Shown here piece by piece: positions 24,201 to 36,280 of a DNA stretch of 64,000 bases. Origin of the DNA: Dreissena polymorpha (Eukaryota > Mollusca > Bivalvia > Myida > Dreissenidae); the NCBI RefSeq assembly GCF_020536995.1, contig NC_068366.1, forward strand, positions 73,317,536 through 73,381,535. Direction: 5' to 3'. The notes under the pieces are model-generated. The model did no database searches and had not been told where the DNA came from. It saw nothing but the letters and a program-made list of their open reading frames with translations. Position 1 is the first letter of the stretch; each line of letters begins with the position of its first letter. The translations under genes were made by a program, and so were the position numbers.

Positions 24201-26545
24201 ATTTATATTTTAAACTTCTGCCGAACACCCGATGCGCAGCTATGCATTTCTGTTTTAAACATCCGATGAACACCCAATGCTAAGCTGTGAATTTTAATTT
24301 TAAACATATGACGAACATCCAATGCAGAGCGTTGCGTTTCTATTTAACATCTGACGGACACCCAATACACAGCTATGTATTTCTATTTTAAACATCTGAC
24401 GAACACCCAATGCACAGCTATGCATTAATATATTAAACATCTGATAAACACCCAATGCACAGATGTGCATTTGTAAGTTTAAACATCTGATTAAAACCCA
24501 ACGCACAGCTGTGCATTTCTATTTTAACATCTGCCGAACACCCTATTGATAGCTGTGCATTTCTATTTTAATCATATGACGAACACCTAATGCACAGCTA
24601 TGCATTTATATATTGAACATCTGACGAACACCCAATGCACAGCTATGTATTTATATATTAAACATCTGATGAACACCCAATGCACAGCTGTACATTAAAA
24701 TTGTAGCCATCTGACGAACACCTAATGCACAACTATGCATTTCTAATTTAAACATCTGACGAACACCCAATGCACAGCTGTGCATTTCTTTTTTAAACAT
24801 CTGATGAACACCCAATTCACAGCTGTGCATGTGTATTTTTAACATCTGACGAACATCCAATGCACAGCTGTGCATTTCTATTTTAAACATCTGATTAACA
24901 CCAATGCACAGCAGTACATTTTTGTTTTAAACATCTGATGAACACCCAATGCACAGCTGTGCATTTCTGTTTTAAACATCTGATGAAAACCCAATTGTGC
25001 ATTTGTATTTTAAACATCTGACGAACACGCAATGCACAGCTTTGCGTTTCTATTTTAACATCTGACGGACACCAAATACACAGCTATGTATTTCTATTTT
25101 TAACATCTGATGAACACCCTATGCATAGCTGTGCATTTGTATTTTAAACATCTGACGAACACCCAATGCACAGCTATGCATTTATATATTAAACATCTGA
25201 TGTACACCCAATGCACAGCTGTGCATTTGTTTTTTAAACATCTGATTAACACCCTATGCACCTCTGTGCATTTCTATTTTAACATCTGACGAACACCCAA
25301 TGCACAGCTATGCATTTATATATTAAACATATGATGAACACCCAATGATCAGCTGTGCATTTAAATTGTAAACATCTGACGAACACCTAATGCAGAGCTA
25401 GGCATTTCTATTTTAAACACATGACGAACACCCAATGCACAGCTATGCATCTCTATTTTAAAGATCTGATGAACACCCAATGCACAGCAGTGCATTTGTA
25501 TTTTTAACATCTGACGGACACCCAATACACAGCTGTGCATTTCTATTTTAAACATCTGATGAACACCCAATGCACAGCTGTGCATTTGTATTTTAAACAT
25601 CTGACGAACACCCAATGCACATCTTTGCTTTTCTATTTTAACATCTGACTAAAACCCAATGCACAGCTATGCATTTATATATTAAACATATGATGAACAC
25701 CCAATGAACAGCTGTGCATTTAAATTGTAAACATCTGACGAACACCTAATGCACAGCTATGCATTTCTATTTTAAACACATGACGAACACCCAATGTACA
25801 GCTATGCATTTCTATTTTAAAGATCTGATGAACACCCAATGCACAGCTGTGCATTTGTATTTTAAACATCTGACGAACACCCAATGCACAGCTGTGCATT
25901 TCTATTTTAAACATCTGATTAACACCCTATGCACCGCTGTGCATTTCTGTTTTAAACATCTGATGAACACCCAATGCACAGTTGTGCATTTGTATTTTAA
26001 ACATATGACGAACACCCAATACACAGCTTTGCGTTTCTATTTTAACATCTGACGAACACCCAATGCACAGCTATTCATTTATATATTAAACATCTGATGA
26101 ACACGTAATGCACAGCTGTGCATTTCTATGTTAAACATCTGCCGAACACCCTATGCAAAGCTGTGCATTTCTATTTTAAACATCTGACAAACACCTAATG
26201 CTATGCATATATAGTTTAAACATATGACGAACACACAATGCACAGCTATGCATTTATATATTAAACATCTTATGAACAGCTATGCACAGCTATGCATTTA
26301 TATATTAAACATCTGATGAACATCCAATGCACAGCTGTGCATTTAAATTGTAAACATCTGACGAACACCCAATGCACAGCTATGCATTTCTAATTTAAAC
26401 ATCTGACGAACACCCAATGCACAGCTGTGCATTTCTTTTTTAAATATCTGATGAACACCCAATGCACAGCTATGCATTTGTATTTTAAACATCCGACGAA
26501 AATCCAATGCGCAGCTGTGCATTTCTGTTTTAAACATCTGATGAA
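21248..26545. repeat. 45 bp palindrome-bearing minisatellite, about 117 units, filling GPCR intron 2
   Basis: The consensus unit is AACATCTGACGAACACCC followed by AATGCACAGCTGTGCATT and TCTATTTTA, 45 bp. The middle 18 bases are a perfect palindrome centred on a PvuII site (CAGCTG). Many units carry CTATGCATT and lose one pair. Variant units (CTTCTGCCG with GATGCGCAGC) recur at intervals and mark higher-order blocks: about 314 bp (seven units) at 22268 and 22582, and a larger block repeated about 2.33 kb apart (21535 and 23868 on). Some units are 44 or 46 bp. The array starts at the exon 2 donor and stops about 18 bp before the exon 3 acceptor. Confidence 0.95.
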
Positions 26546-26562
26546 CAGCTAACATCTAACAG

Positions 26563-27562
26563 CCAACTTCACATACCTGTAAAACTGCTGTTTCTTTTGA
26601 CTCGTATATTCGCTCGCTGAGTGGTAATATATCGGTTTGCTGGGAAGATAACGTGGACAAACTCTCGAAATATTTTACTAAAGTGTCATCAAACCCTTCA
26701 AAAACCAGTACTATATTTGGCTATATCTCGTTGATATGCGTATCAATGTCAATAGCATCGCTGATAGCCACGCCTATCGTGTATATGCTTGTACCAAATC
26801 TAAGAACTTTGTCTGCCTTAAATTTAATGGCATTGTCTGCATGGTTACTCATGTCCAGTTCGCTGCTGTTTGCTAACAATTTCGTTATTGTTGATATCGA
26901 ATTGCTTTGCAAAACACCCGGTCTTCTTTTTCATTTCACGTTGCTTTCTGGATTCTGTTGGATGTTCATATGCACGTTCCACATCACGCGAACTTTAACC
27001 ACTGTGGCTATCTCTAGCAACTATGCCCCCAAACACAGAATATACATAAGATACATGGCCGTCGCGGAAATTTCGGCGATTATTTTGACTGTGTCTCAAG
27101 TAATACTGTCAATGCTTACGCATTACACACTTGGCTATGGTGGTCAACCCTGCTATCTCACCAATCCTCTGATGAAAATGTTCTTTGTTGCAATTCCCGT
27201 TTCTGTAATAATGGTCACTAAATTAGGTACATGTATGTACATTTCCGTGCTTGCGAAAATGATGCGCCTCCCGGAATTGGGCGAAAGCAACCCTCGGAAG
27301 AAAAATAATCTAAAAATAATCATCAAAACTGTCTACAATCACTGGCCTGACGTGGATATTTGGGATCCCTTATGAGCTTATCGACGTAGAGGTATTTGGT
27401 TATCTGTTCATCCTTCTAAACGCAAGTCAAGGGGTTTTGATTATGTGGTCAACAAACGGGTTGCAAGCTTGCTCTGCAAAAAGACCTCTGCGTCGAAAGG
27501 CTGATCCGCACAGACGTAAACTCGTCCCATCAATGAGATTACCGAGACATACCAACACATGA
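26563..27562 (+). pseudogene. Adhesion/Methuselah-like GPCR, exon 3 (seven-helix domain), one frameshift
   Basis: After CTAACAG the frame reads HTCKTAVSFDSYIRSLSGNI, SVCWEDN, then TM1 (IFGYISLICVSMSIASLIA), TM2 (NLMALSAWLLMSSSLLF), TM3 (LLFHFTLLSGFCWMFICTFH), TM4 (VAEISAIILTVSQVILSML) and TM5 (MFFVAIPVSVIMVTKLGTC). A one-base slip in the A4 run at 27325-27328 changes frame. In the next frame TM6 and TM7 are intact: STITGLTWIFGIPYELIDV, VFGYLFILLNASQGVLIM, followed by a basic tail and TGA at 27560. All seven helices are therefore present. The pattern fits secretin-like (class B) receptors. AATAAA at 27958 may be its poly(A) signal. Confidence 0.72.
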
Positions 27563-28289
27563 AGAAGGTGATAACAAGAGTTGTGGTAACGATTGTAAGC
27601 AATTTTGTTTAAAAAAAACAACAACATTGTATTGTGGTTTCTTACTTTATTTCTTGCAGGGGGAATTGAAAACAGTACAATTGTTGTGAGTTCGTGTGCT
27701 TATCATGGTTCGTCGTTTATGTATATTCGACTTAGCAAAATTATTTGACATTTCTTGTTTTAAAAACTTTTCCAGAATTTTATTTGGAATTCAATCCTGA
27801 GAAACGCTTATCAAGTCTAAATGCATTTTATACAGATTTGCATCTAAGAAATTATTCTAAGCATTATTGAACTTTTTAATGTTATTATTTTACAATTATT
27901 TTCTGCAAATGACTGCCTTAATGTATGTTTTGTTTTGATTTATTGTAGAATATTGTCAATAAACACGTTGTTTCAAGTAAATCATGCATTTGTGATCCAT
28001 ATTTATATTACAATGCAGCCAGTGCAGTACACTTCTCTCATCCTGTGCCTGCACTATGGGCTGTTGCTATTTGTGTATTGATACTCGTAAATATAAAAAA
28101 AACGAGATATGTGTTTTTGTGCATGCATTTAAAAGTGACGCGTGCGTTTTTAATGGTAAAACTGTAATAAAAATATAAAAGTAGGGTTACATAAACACTA
28201 CATAAGAGTATATTTATTTCGCGGAAAATGTCAGCAATTTATTTTAAAATGAAAGTTTAAATTTATTCGTAAATATTCGTCTTATACTA
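27563..28289. other. 3' flank of the GPCR pseudogene; no other gene
   Basis: AT-rich. AATAAA at 27958-27963 is the only candidate processing signal. Confidence 0.4.
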
Positions 28290-28440
28290 GCTTTTGTAGT
28301 CCGCACAGTCCAATCAGGGACGACGCCATCCGCTTTTATTGACTTTTTTGTGTGACGGGAGTCTCGTCTAAACGAAAATCTATTTTAGTCGGAAAGAATC
28401 GATAACCGTCCATATTTTAGCCCTTGCGGACTTGTACTAC
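28290..28440. mobile_element. Degenerate copy of the bivalve foldback repeat seen at 47.9 kb
   Basis: GTCCGCACAGTCCAATCAGG and GACGACGCCATCCGC match the internal arm of the better copy (GTCCGCAC..., CAGGGACGA...TTTCCGC) with several changes. Ends are not clear. Confidence 0.5.
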
Positions 28441-28578
28441 AATGGTATCAATGCTCAATGGCAAATCAAAGATCTTGTCAGCATTCGTAAATGAATTTAG
28501 TATGCAATTATAAGCACAAAACTTTTTGTTTCTTAAGACGTACCGTCATCGAGAGAATAAAGCAAGTAAGATATATAC

Positions 28579-28701
28579 GGAATATTACGCTAGTCAATTG
28601 TTCCAAGAGTTTGTATCACTCGAGTGGCTTGTGTGATGACGAAGAGCGCAAGCCACGAGAGTAATACAAACTCTTGGAACAATTGACTAGCGTAATATTC
28701 C
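28579..28701. repeat. Long hairpin: 53 bp arms, 17 nt loop
   Basis: The left arm 28579-28631 begins GGAATATTACGCTAGTCAAT. The right arm 28649-28701 is its reverse complement with about three mismatches (50 of 53 pairing). Both sides are flanked by TATAT-rich sequence. It may be the fused ends of a foldback MITE; related CGTAATA motifs occur near 29220-29350. Confidence 0.9.
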
Positions 28702-31196
28702 TTTTATTATATACAACAACTAACGAAAACAGTTAACAATTGTATTTTTTACTTTAACAAAACTGACACAACAACGACTACAACGGTACGGCATAGTTTA
28801 TTTAAGACGCGCATGAATACAGTTTATGTAAATTAACGTGTAAACATTCGAACCGGGAAAACAAAGGTTTCCGACACGCTTACTTTAATGCCATCGTTAA
28901 TCCAATGTTTGTAACAATTAAGTTGACAACTTTAATCCGATGTTTATAACAAAAACGTTGAAACAATATGCACTTCCACTTCTATCTTCCATGTCTTTAT
29001 CGAAACTTAGTTTAAACCACCATATTTTATTGTATTCATATCGAAATATACATTTATGCATGATAAACACACACTCCAAAATACGTTTTGAATTCGTTCG
29101 CTGTTTTTAAAAATAGTTTACTGTTAAAAAACACCACGTCCGACAGGTCCTTAAATTCCATAGAGTTTAGATAAAACTATTGTGTTTCGTCACAGAAATG
29201 ACGTCACACGATGTACTACGTAATATATTTCGTAATATAAAATATTTCCATTTTCGGTGCGCGTAATGTGACGTCATTAAATGGGTCGAAGTAGTCCGGC
29301 TAGTATGGTAATACGGAATTGGAAACAGCGAGTAGCGTAATACGGGATTTTTTATTTCAACGATGGATAGAACCTTTATTTTGTTAAAAGCATTAAACAG
29401 GTATATAATAAAAATAAATATTTATTTATAGGTTTAAGGATCAGAGCGTCAAGTTATCTACTTTAGTAAACTACGATTCCAATTTAGGATCTAGGATATT
29501 CGGTGAGAGGGTTGGCGTAAACGTTGTTTTTGTAAAAACCACTTTGTCACATATTTATTTCAAGTGATGTATACATGTATAGAATATGACGCTGTAACTG
29601 TGATGTCAGTGTCAATATCGCGTTTTAATACTTATGTTACTATATATAGTAACAAAATTGTTTACGGCCTTCGGGGCGATTATTCACTCTGCGGGCCGAT
29701 TATCACTTCTGGCCCTCAAGCAACGAGGTATTAACCTCTTATTAAAGACGTTTGTCAGATGAATATGAGACTACTGTGGTCTAACTGTTTTATCGAAATA
29801 CGCGATATAAAAGGTACATCGTTGTCACATGTTTATAATATACACGTGACCCGAATGGTATTCTTGCGTGAAATCTGGCAGTACTGATCACTCTTACTTC
29901 GCATGAGCCGAAAGGGAAGATGGAACCCGGGTATTCGAAGTAAGAAGACGGAGTACGAACCACTGCGCGTTCCGGACAGTATACCAACAGAGAACATTCA
30001 TATGTTGTAAAATTCCTCCACTAAATTATCAAGCGTTATGCCTTGTTTATGTAACTTAAGCTTTAAATAATAATTTAACGTATATAAATATTTGTTCGCG
30101 TGCGTGTATGTGTGCGTGCATGCAAGCATTTGTGCGTTTTTAGGTGAGTATCTGTCTTTAATGATATTACATGGGTTTCGAACGTGTGCAGCGAACCTTT
30201 AAACACGAAATTCAAATGCAACTTTTGCTGAAAACATGAATCCCGCATTGTCAAACAGCTTACGACGACATCAGCAGGGGTGATCCGAAAGATGGATACC
30301 AGAGCTCTTAAATCATCGATATGGACGTGCTCAATACCGATTCGAATACCAAGTCGTTGTCGGCATCATGAAGCCCGACTGGCGATCGGAGGAATTTACC
30401 AATATGACATAATCGGCAAAAGTGTGGGGTGGGAACAATCTGTTAGTTCTTAAGTTTTAGTTTGAAGACAATGACAAAAAACGACCTTACATTGTAGCGG
30501 CGATAGAATCTCTCACCTCTCTTATTCTCTATTAATGTATCTCTATTATTCGTGTTGAAGCCATCAGATTTATATATTTTCTTCTTTCGTGTTTGTTTTG
30601 CTGACCATACTTGCACCCATTTCTATAGACCTCAATTGAGAGAAGAATTTTGTCAACCCGGACAAAGAACAATGTGAATTGAAAATTTGTTTCGGTACTC
30701 ATTTAGCGTTAATTACATAATTATTGCGTTCATTTTTTCCATGAAATTGTAGAACAAAAAAGTTCCTTCGACACTTACTTTATGCCGATTAACCTGTTAT
30801 TTTATTGAAACCATCAGGAGGCGATATGCTACTGTCGGTATTGTATTGACTAGAAATAAAATACTAGTATAAGCATATCTATCGTGGCAAGTGTATTATT
30901 TATGATAACTCTCTAAAAGAAACTCGGTAAAAGAAAGCTTATTTATCTTCAATCCATCGACAAAATAAATAAGTCTGGCTGTCCCACGGGCTTCGTAGAT
31001 GGAACCGTCACTCTAACACAGCCCCAGCACGCCGGCAGCGGACCCGTGGGATTGCATCTACATCTAGACGGTAAGAATGTGTTTTGTAACTTGTGTTACA
31101 TGGCAGTATGCCTTTTTCACGAGTTCAGACGACACTATTATATTTTTCCTCTACTGAATGATATTCCTTCTTCGATTCATTGCTATTTATCCATCA
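28702..31196. other. No confident gene
   Basis: No family is recognised. A short open segment at 30953-31072 (SGCPTGFVDGTVTLTQPQ, then GPVGLHLHLDG followed by GTAAGA) could be an isolated exon of an unknown gene, but it has no partner exon. Confidence 0.3.
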
Positions 31197-31197
31197 G

Positions 31198-31380
31198 GAC
31201 CCAGTTGTTCGTACACTGGGTTATTTTATCCCCTTGGTTAGCGCTTAAACCGCGGGTTAAAGTTATCCAAGCTGGGTAACTAACCAGGCTGGATAAATGC
31301 GTTGCTGGAAATATTTACCAAGGCTGGATAACAATCCATGTTGGGTAAATTTATCCACTGGTTAACTTGTAACATATCCC
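31198..31380. promoter_or_regulatory. Possible 5' end of the Harbinger element
   Basis: GGACCCAGTTGTTCGTACAC opens a stretch rich in GGTTA/TAACC inverted motifs about 200 bp before the Myb start codon. It resembles the subterminal style of PIF/Harbinger elements. No matching right end was found near 40-42 kb, so the assignment is weak. Confidence 0.25.
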
Positions 31381-33238
31381 ATAATCCATTGTAAAAGCAA
31401 AATGGCCGACATGTCGTCAAGCCAGACGTCAAATTCTATTAATATGGATACGGCAGCGAAAAAGAGAAAAAGAGGACCAAATTATACGGCCTCTGAACTT
31501 TCAGTTTTGGAGGAGGAGTTTGCCGAGAACCGTCCCTTATTGGAAAGTAATTTTTACGATAAGGTGACGCAAGCAAAACTAAAACTTTGTTGGCAACAAA
31601 TCGCCGATAAACTAAATTCGGTTGGAAACCACTTCCGATCCGGGATAGAAATAAAAGAAAAGTGGCGTCAAATGGTGAAAAAGGCTTAAAAAGAATTTAG
31701 CGAGTACAAGAAGGAGTCCGCGAAAACGGGTGGCGGAAGACCCCCAAGTGACCCGCCGTCCACATCCTCTAGAATTATAGAGATGTACCGAGACACGGCT
31801 GGTTGTTCCGGTATCTCAGGTGCGGCGGACCTCGAAACCTTAAACATGTAAGCCGCTCCGATTATTTTTGTACAAACAATACCCATAGAAAAACACAGAT
31901 ACATGTACTAAACAGACTCCCAGAGCATGTAATCATTGTTGAAAGGGGTTATAAAGCTGAGCGTTGCATAATTGCAACTAAAAAGTCTGTAGACATACCT
32001 CATCGTAATTAAATCCCAAAAAAATGAACAACTGTATAATATTGGATTTACACTTTTCCACTGTCGATGTAATTTTCTGTCAGCACGTTTACTAGATCTA
32101 ACATCTTACTAGCCCAACAAATATATCTACGCTATTAAGCAAATTCTGGGTAGTAAAATGCCACAACTACGTGGATTTTGTTTTCATTTATTTAGTTCCA
32201 ATGTATAAATTTGGTAATGCAACAACAGTTTACTGTTTTGAAATCTTTATTTTAGTTGATATGTACACAACATTTGCAGGTTGTTGTTAACTTTAGAATC
32301 CGACAAAAACAAACGTAAAACTTTTTTTCTATGTAACTTTAAAAACTATTATCGGTGTTGTCCTGCGTTATTTTTTGTCGGCCACGGGACTGATTTAGAT
32401 AATTATATTAGACCATTGGGCCCGTATTCATCAACGTTTTAAGTCTAAAATATAGACTCAGATTTAAGACAGGAATCGAAATAGTGTTATACCAAAGATT
32501 CTTATCACACAACAATCGCATTCAACGGAGAGATAACTAAACAAGGATCGCTTTTCACATGATTTGCTTTCTCTAGAAAATTGATCATTGTGGTTGTATA
32601 AGTTACTATAGTAACATTTTGTGCATCGAACATGTTACCAAGTATATTGTTTTGCAAGTAGATCTTTGATAAATGTATAACTCTGAGAAATAAAAATGAT
32701 CATACATTTATAATACTAGTTGAAATGTGCATATTATAAATTCATCGTTGTATATCCCTTTTCTATACATATATAGATTATATACATCCTATACATATGT
32801 ATTATGTATGTTTGTCAATACAATTATAATGTTCGTCGAGTAAAACTTCGTTTACATATTCCTGCAAACTTCAACAATTATAAAAACTTTTATAACTTCG
32901 ATATTTTCTTCACAAATCAAAATATTTAAATTGCAAAGCAATGCGACAAGTCTTCTCGTGCACTGTTCACGTAACAGTCTTTCACTTAAAACCCACACTG
33001 CATCGTTGCATCGGACCCTTACGACCAAACTTAGACGGGCGGTCTTTCGCCTTAAAATATAAGGCGCCGTCTACGAACCTGAAGACAATCCCAAGCTTAA
33101 TTGCATCTTCTTTTCTGGCATAGCACAGTTGCCTGTGAAATGTTGCATCGCTGTAGACTTTTTTTTGCGGTTTTGCGGCTCCCGGCAACAAAAGAACGGT
33201 GTTCCGATTTCCAACTCGCTAGAAGCCCAGCGGTGCAT

Positions 33239-33925
33239 ATGGCCCTATTCCACTACGAAAACAAGCCCACGATTCGCTACGATTTATCACATTTATTGAA
33301 TCGGGAATACTCTTGACGGTCTACGATTCAGTTACGACATTGGTACGATTGAGTTACGACGAATCGTGGGGTTCGGTTGAAGTCAATCGAATAGGGTCGC
33401 GCCTTCACTACGATGTGTAAGAATCTAGTGCGATTGTACTACGAACGATGTAGATCGGTCACGACAAAGCTAGGACTTCAACGAACGCAGCCATGAATTA
33501 GGCGCCAATATCTATTGATATTGATCTAAATCGCGAGAATCATAGCAGACTCGCAACTCACTCGGGGTGAACTCGTGTCGGTGAGAGTCTTGAAAAAGTA
33601 GTAGCTGATTCGTAGACATATCATGTGATCACCGATGTCCCGATTGAGTAACGATTTTATTACAACACCCAAGAATGCACTACGACGCTGTTACGAGTAA
33701 ACTGCGATTAAATTTAGTCTTGGAGGTCCAGGCCGAATTTTAAACACGTCTTGCCACGATTTTTCGGGACCTCACGAGTTCCATGAATCACTTACGACCG
33801 GCCCACGACAAGCTACAAGTGTGAAAGGACCGTCGCCGATAGAGCTACGATTGTCCCCGATCGCAAAATATTGGAAATCGAGACAAATCTTGGGGAATCG
33901 GGTCGTAGTGGAATACCACTAATAC
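33239..33925. mobile_element. MITE rich in TACGA motifs inside the Myb-gene intron
   Basis: The left end GGCCCTATTCCACTACGA pairs with the right end TCGTAGTGGAATACC. The interior repeats TACGA/TCGTA in many contexts (TTACGAC, CTACGAT, GTACGATT). No coding sequence. Target duplication not clear. Confidence 0.5.
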
Positions 33926-36197
33926 CGAAAAATGTATACCCCATACACAATTACGTTCTTCGTTCTATAAAAAGTAATAATCCTATCATAAAAAATATTG
34001 GGTAAAACATATGCACACTAATTTGCAATGAAAAATATCGATGAAAATTAACTTATTGTAGCTAAAGATATAATGGCAAAGTAAAGCTAGGAAAAGGGAA
34101 ACAACTCGCATATGAATGAGAACACCAAGTATAGTCTCTGCAGCCTTAAGACTCTTCTAGAAAAGAGATTGTGCGAGGCAACGAACTTTATTAAGCGGGA
34201 AAAATTGACTGTCCGACATTTTCCTGAACGATTTTTCAACAGGGATAACTCGGACAGTGCATTTTTTTCTCATTTAATGTTAATAACATTCAAGTTATCC
34301 ATGAAAATGTGTATCTTAAATGCTCTCTATTGAAAAAGGATCACTTTTTATACAAAATTTGGTATTAAAGTGTTATATTACCTATAGGAAGTAAAGTTTT
34401 TCCTTGAACGGATTTTAAAGTTTTGGATGGCGTTGTTTTGGTTTATATTCGATAATTGAATTACTGTTATGTACGTCGTTACAGATCTAAATGAATCACT
34501 TTATATATTTTTTTAATTGTTTTCAGTCCTACAGGACGGTGAATTATTGACCAATTCGCAGACTGGTAAGGCTCATAGGAAGCAATATGCCATATTTTCC
34601 TACTACTTTTAAGCTTTTAGCACGAATACAAATATTGTAGTCTTGCTTGTATAAAATGCTATTTTACATTGTATGATTGTGTGTTTAAGACTAATAGACT
34701 GCTTTAAAAATTGAACAATAATATACTAGTAACTTTATTAATGAACGTGCAATCATGCTCGTGTGTGTCAGTTTGGTGTGGTTAACAAAATCATTATGGA
34801 TTCTTCAGAAGTCACTGGAGAATTTATATTGGACTTCATTCTGGAACAAACAGGCGAAGACACCGTCAATGGTATTTTTATTGATGTAACTGTTTGTGTT
34901 GGCTCAGATAATTGTTGTGCCTCCTTTGCGTATCATCTTATTCATTCCACTCGTATATTGTTCTATTAAGATATTCATAGTGGTATTAATGTTTCATCGT
35001 TCTTGCGCACAATCGTCGCAAGCTGTGTTTACTCATTTAAATAAGCAATATACGCAAATTTTTTCACAAAAACACCCTTTTTTGAATATCATTCATTAAA
35101 TTACATGAAGATGCCTGTAAAAGTGTGATGAGTGAATGCTATTTTGTATTGTGTTTTAGAGAAAACTAAGTCACATACAGTTACAAGGAAACCAGTAGGT
35201 GAGAAAGAGACAGGGTGAGTATCAACGTATAAATAGGATGGCTTCATTAAAACACATTTTATACAAATCACTGAAACTCAAGTTTAAATTGAAATTGTTA
35301 CTTATTGCGTGTAATGAACAGACTGGTGTAGTGATTAACATTTAATCAAATAACTTCTATTTAACCTACATCAGCGCTCATTAAGTATCAATTAATGACC
35401 TCCAAATTTACTGCGTAGATGTCGATTCAAACATACACATGCTGGTTAAGCTCGCGTCAAGGCTTTCTTTCGACCGTGTTAAATGAATGCTGAAAATATA
35501 CTAGTATATCTGGCTTAAACAATCCATGTGCATTTACAGCTGAAGTGTGGTTGTGTGTTGTTTGTTTTTTTGCGAATTAAGAACAGTTATGCCTTTTATC
35601 AACTTCTGCTGTAGATGATGTCCAAACCATAATTTTTAACATGCGTTCGTTTCTTGTTGAAAATACTGATAGTATGATGTTTAATATTTCACGGTCATCG
35701 TTTATTCCAGCGACAAAAAAGTCTCATACAATGACTTGTGAATCCGTTGACCAAATGACGGGTAAGTTTGTAATAAATATCTAGAAAAACATAGTTTCTT
35801 GGATACAAATGTGCATTTTCCCACATAAACAGAACACATTTAAAATAGTCGTCGCATGCATTAAATATATGGTGACAAGTCTATTAATGATGATGATAAG
35901 ATTCATCTTGCCCGTCCGTTTGTGCGTACACCAAACCTTACATTACTAAGGATGCATGATATGATTTATTCGTGTTATTGGAAATGTTGTTCGATGACAT
36001 TTTATTAAATTATGGTGTATTTCAGAGAAAGAAAAAGTGCAGAAGTCAAAGCAGGTCTCATCCGACAACAGCAGAACCAGGACGAACGATCACGACCGCT
36101 TGACATACGGTAAAACTTTTTTGCGTCGATTAAATATGTTTTAGAAAAATGTTCTGTTACTTTTCAAGATCACTGATTACGAAGTTGTAGTATACTA

Positions 36198-36280
36198 GAA
36201 GTAGTAGGAGGAGGAGGAGTAGCAGTAGAAGCAGCAGCAGTAGCAATAGTAGTAGCAATAGTAGTAGTAGTAGTAGAAAA
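36198..36280. repeat. Trinucleotide repeat (AGT/AGG/AGC mix)
   Basis: Imperfect AGT, AGG and AGC triplets about 80 bp long within an intron. Poly-Leu frames across it are artefacts. Confidence 0.9.

Noticed and set aside
21248-26545. CRISPR-like regular spacing of a palindromic repeat
   Set aside because: There are no unique spacers: the whole 45 bp unit is repeated, and the context is eukaryotic with introns.
21508-26555. Many open frames of 60-155 codons on both strands
   Set aside because: All are translations of the 45 bp minisatellite. Frames last only as long as units stay 45 bp, and both strands are equally open.
32417-32480. GGGCCCGTATTCATCAACG as a Harbinger MITE end
   Set aside because: The style fits, but no partner end was found nearby, so it was not annotated.
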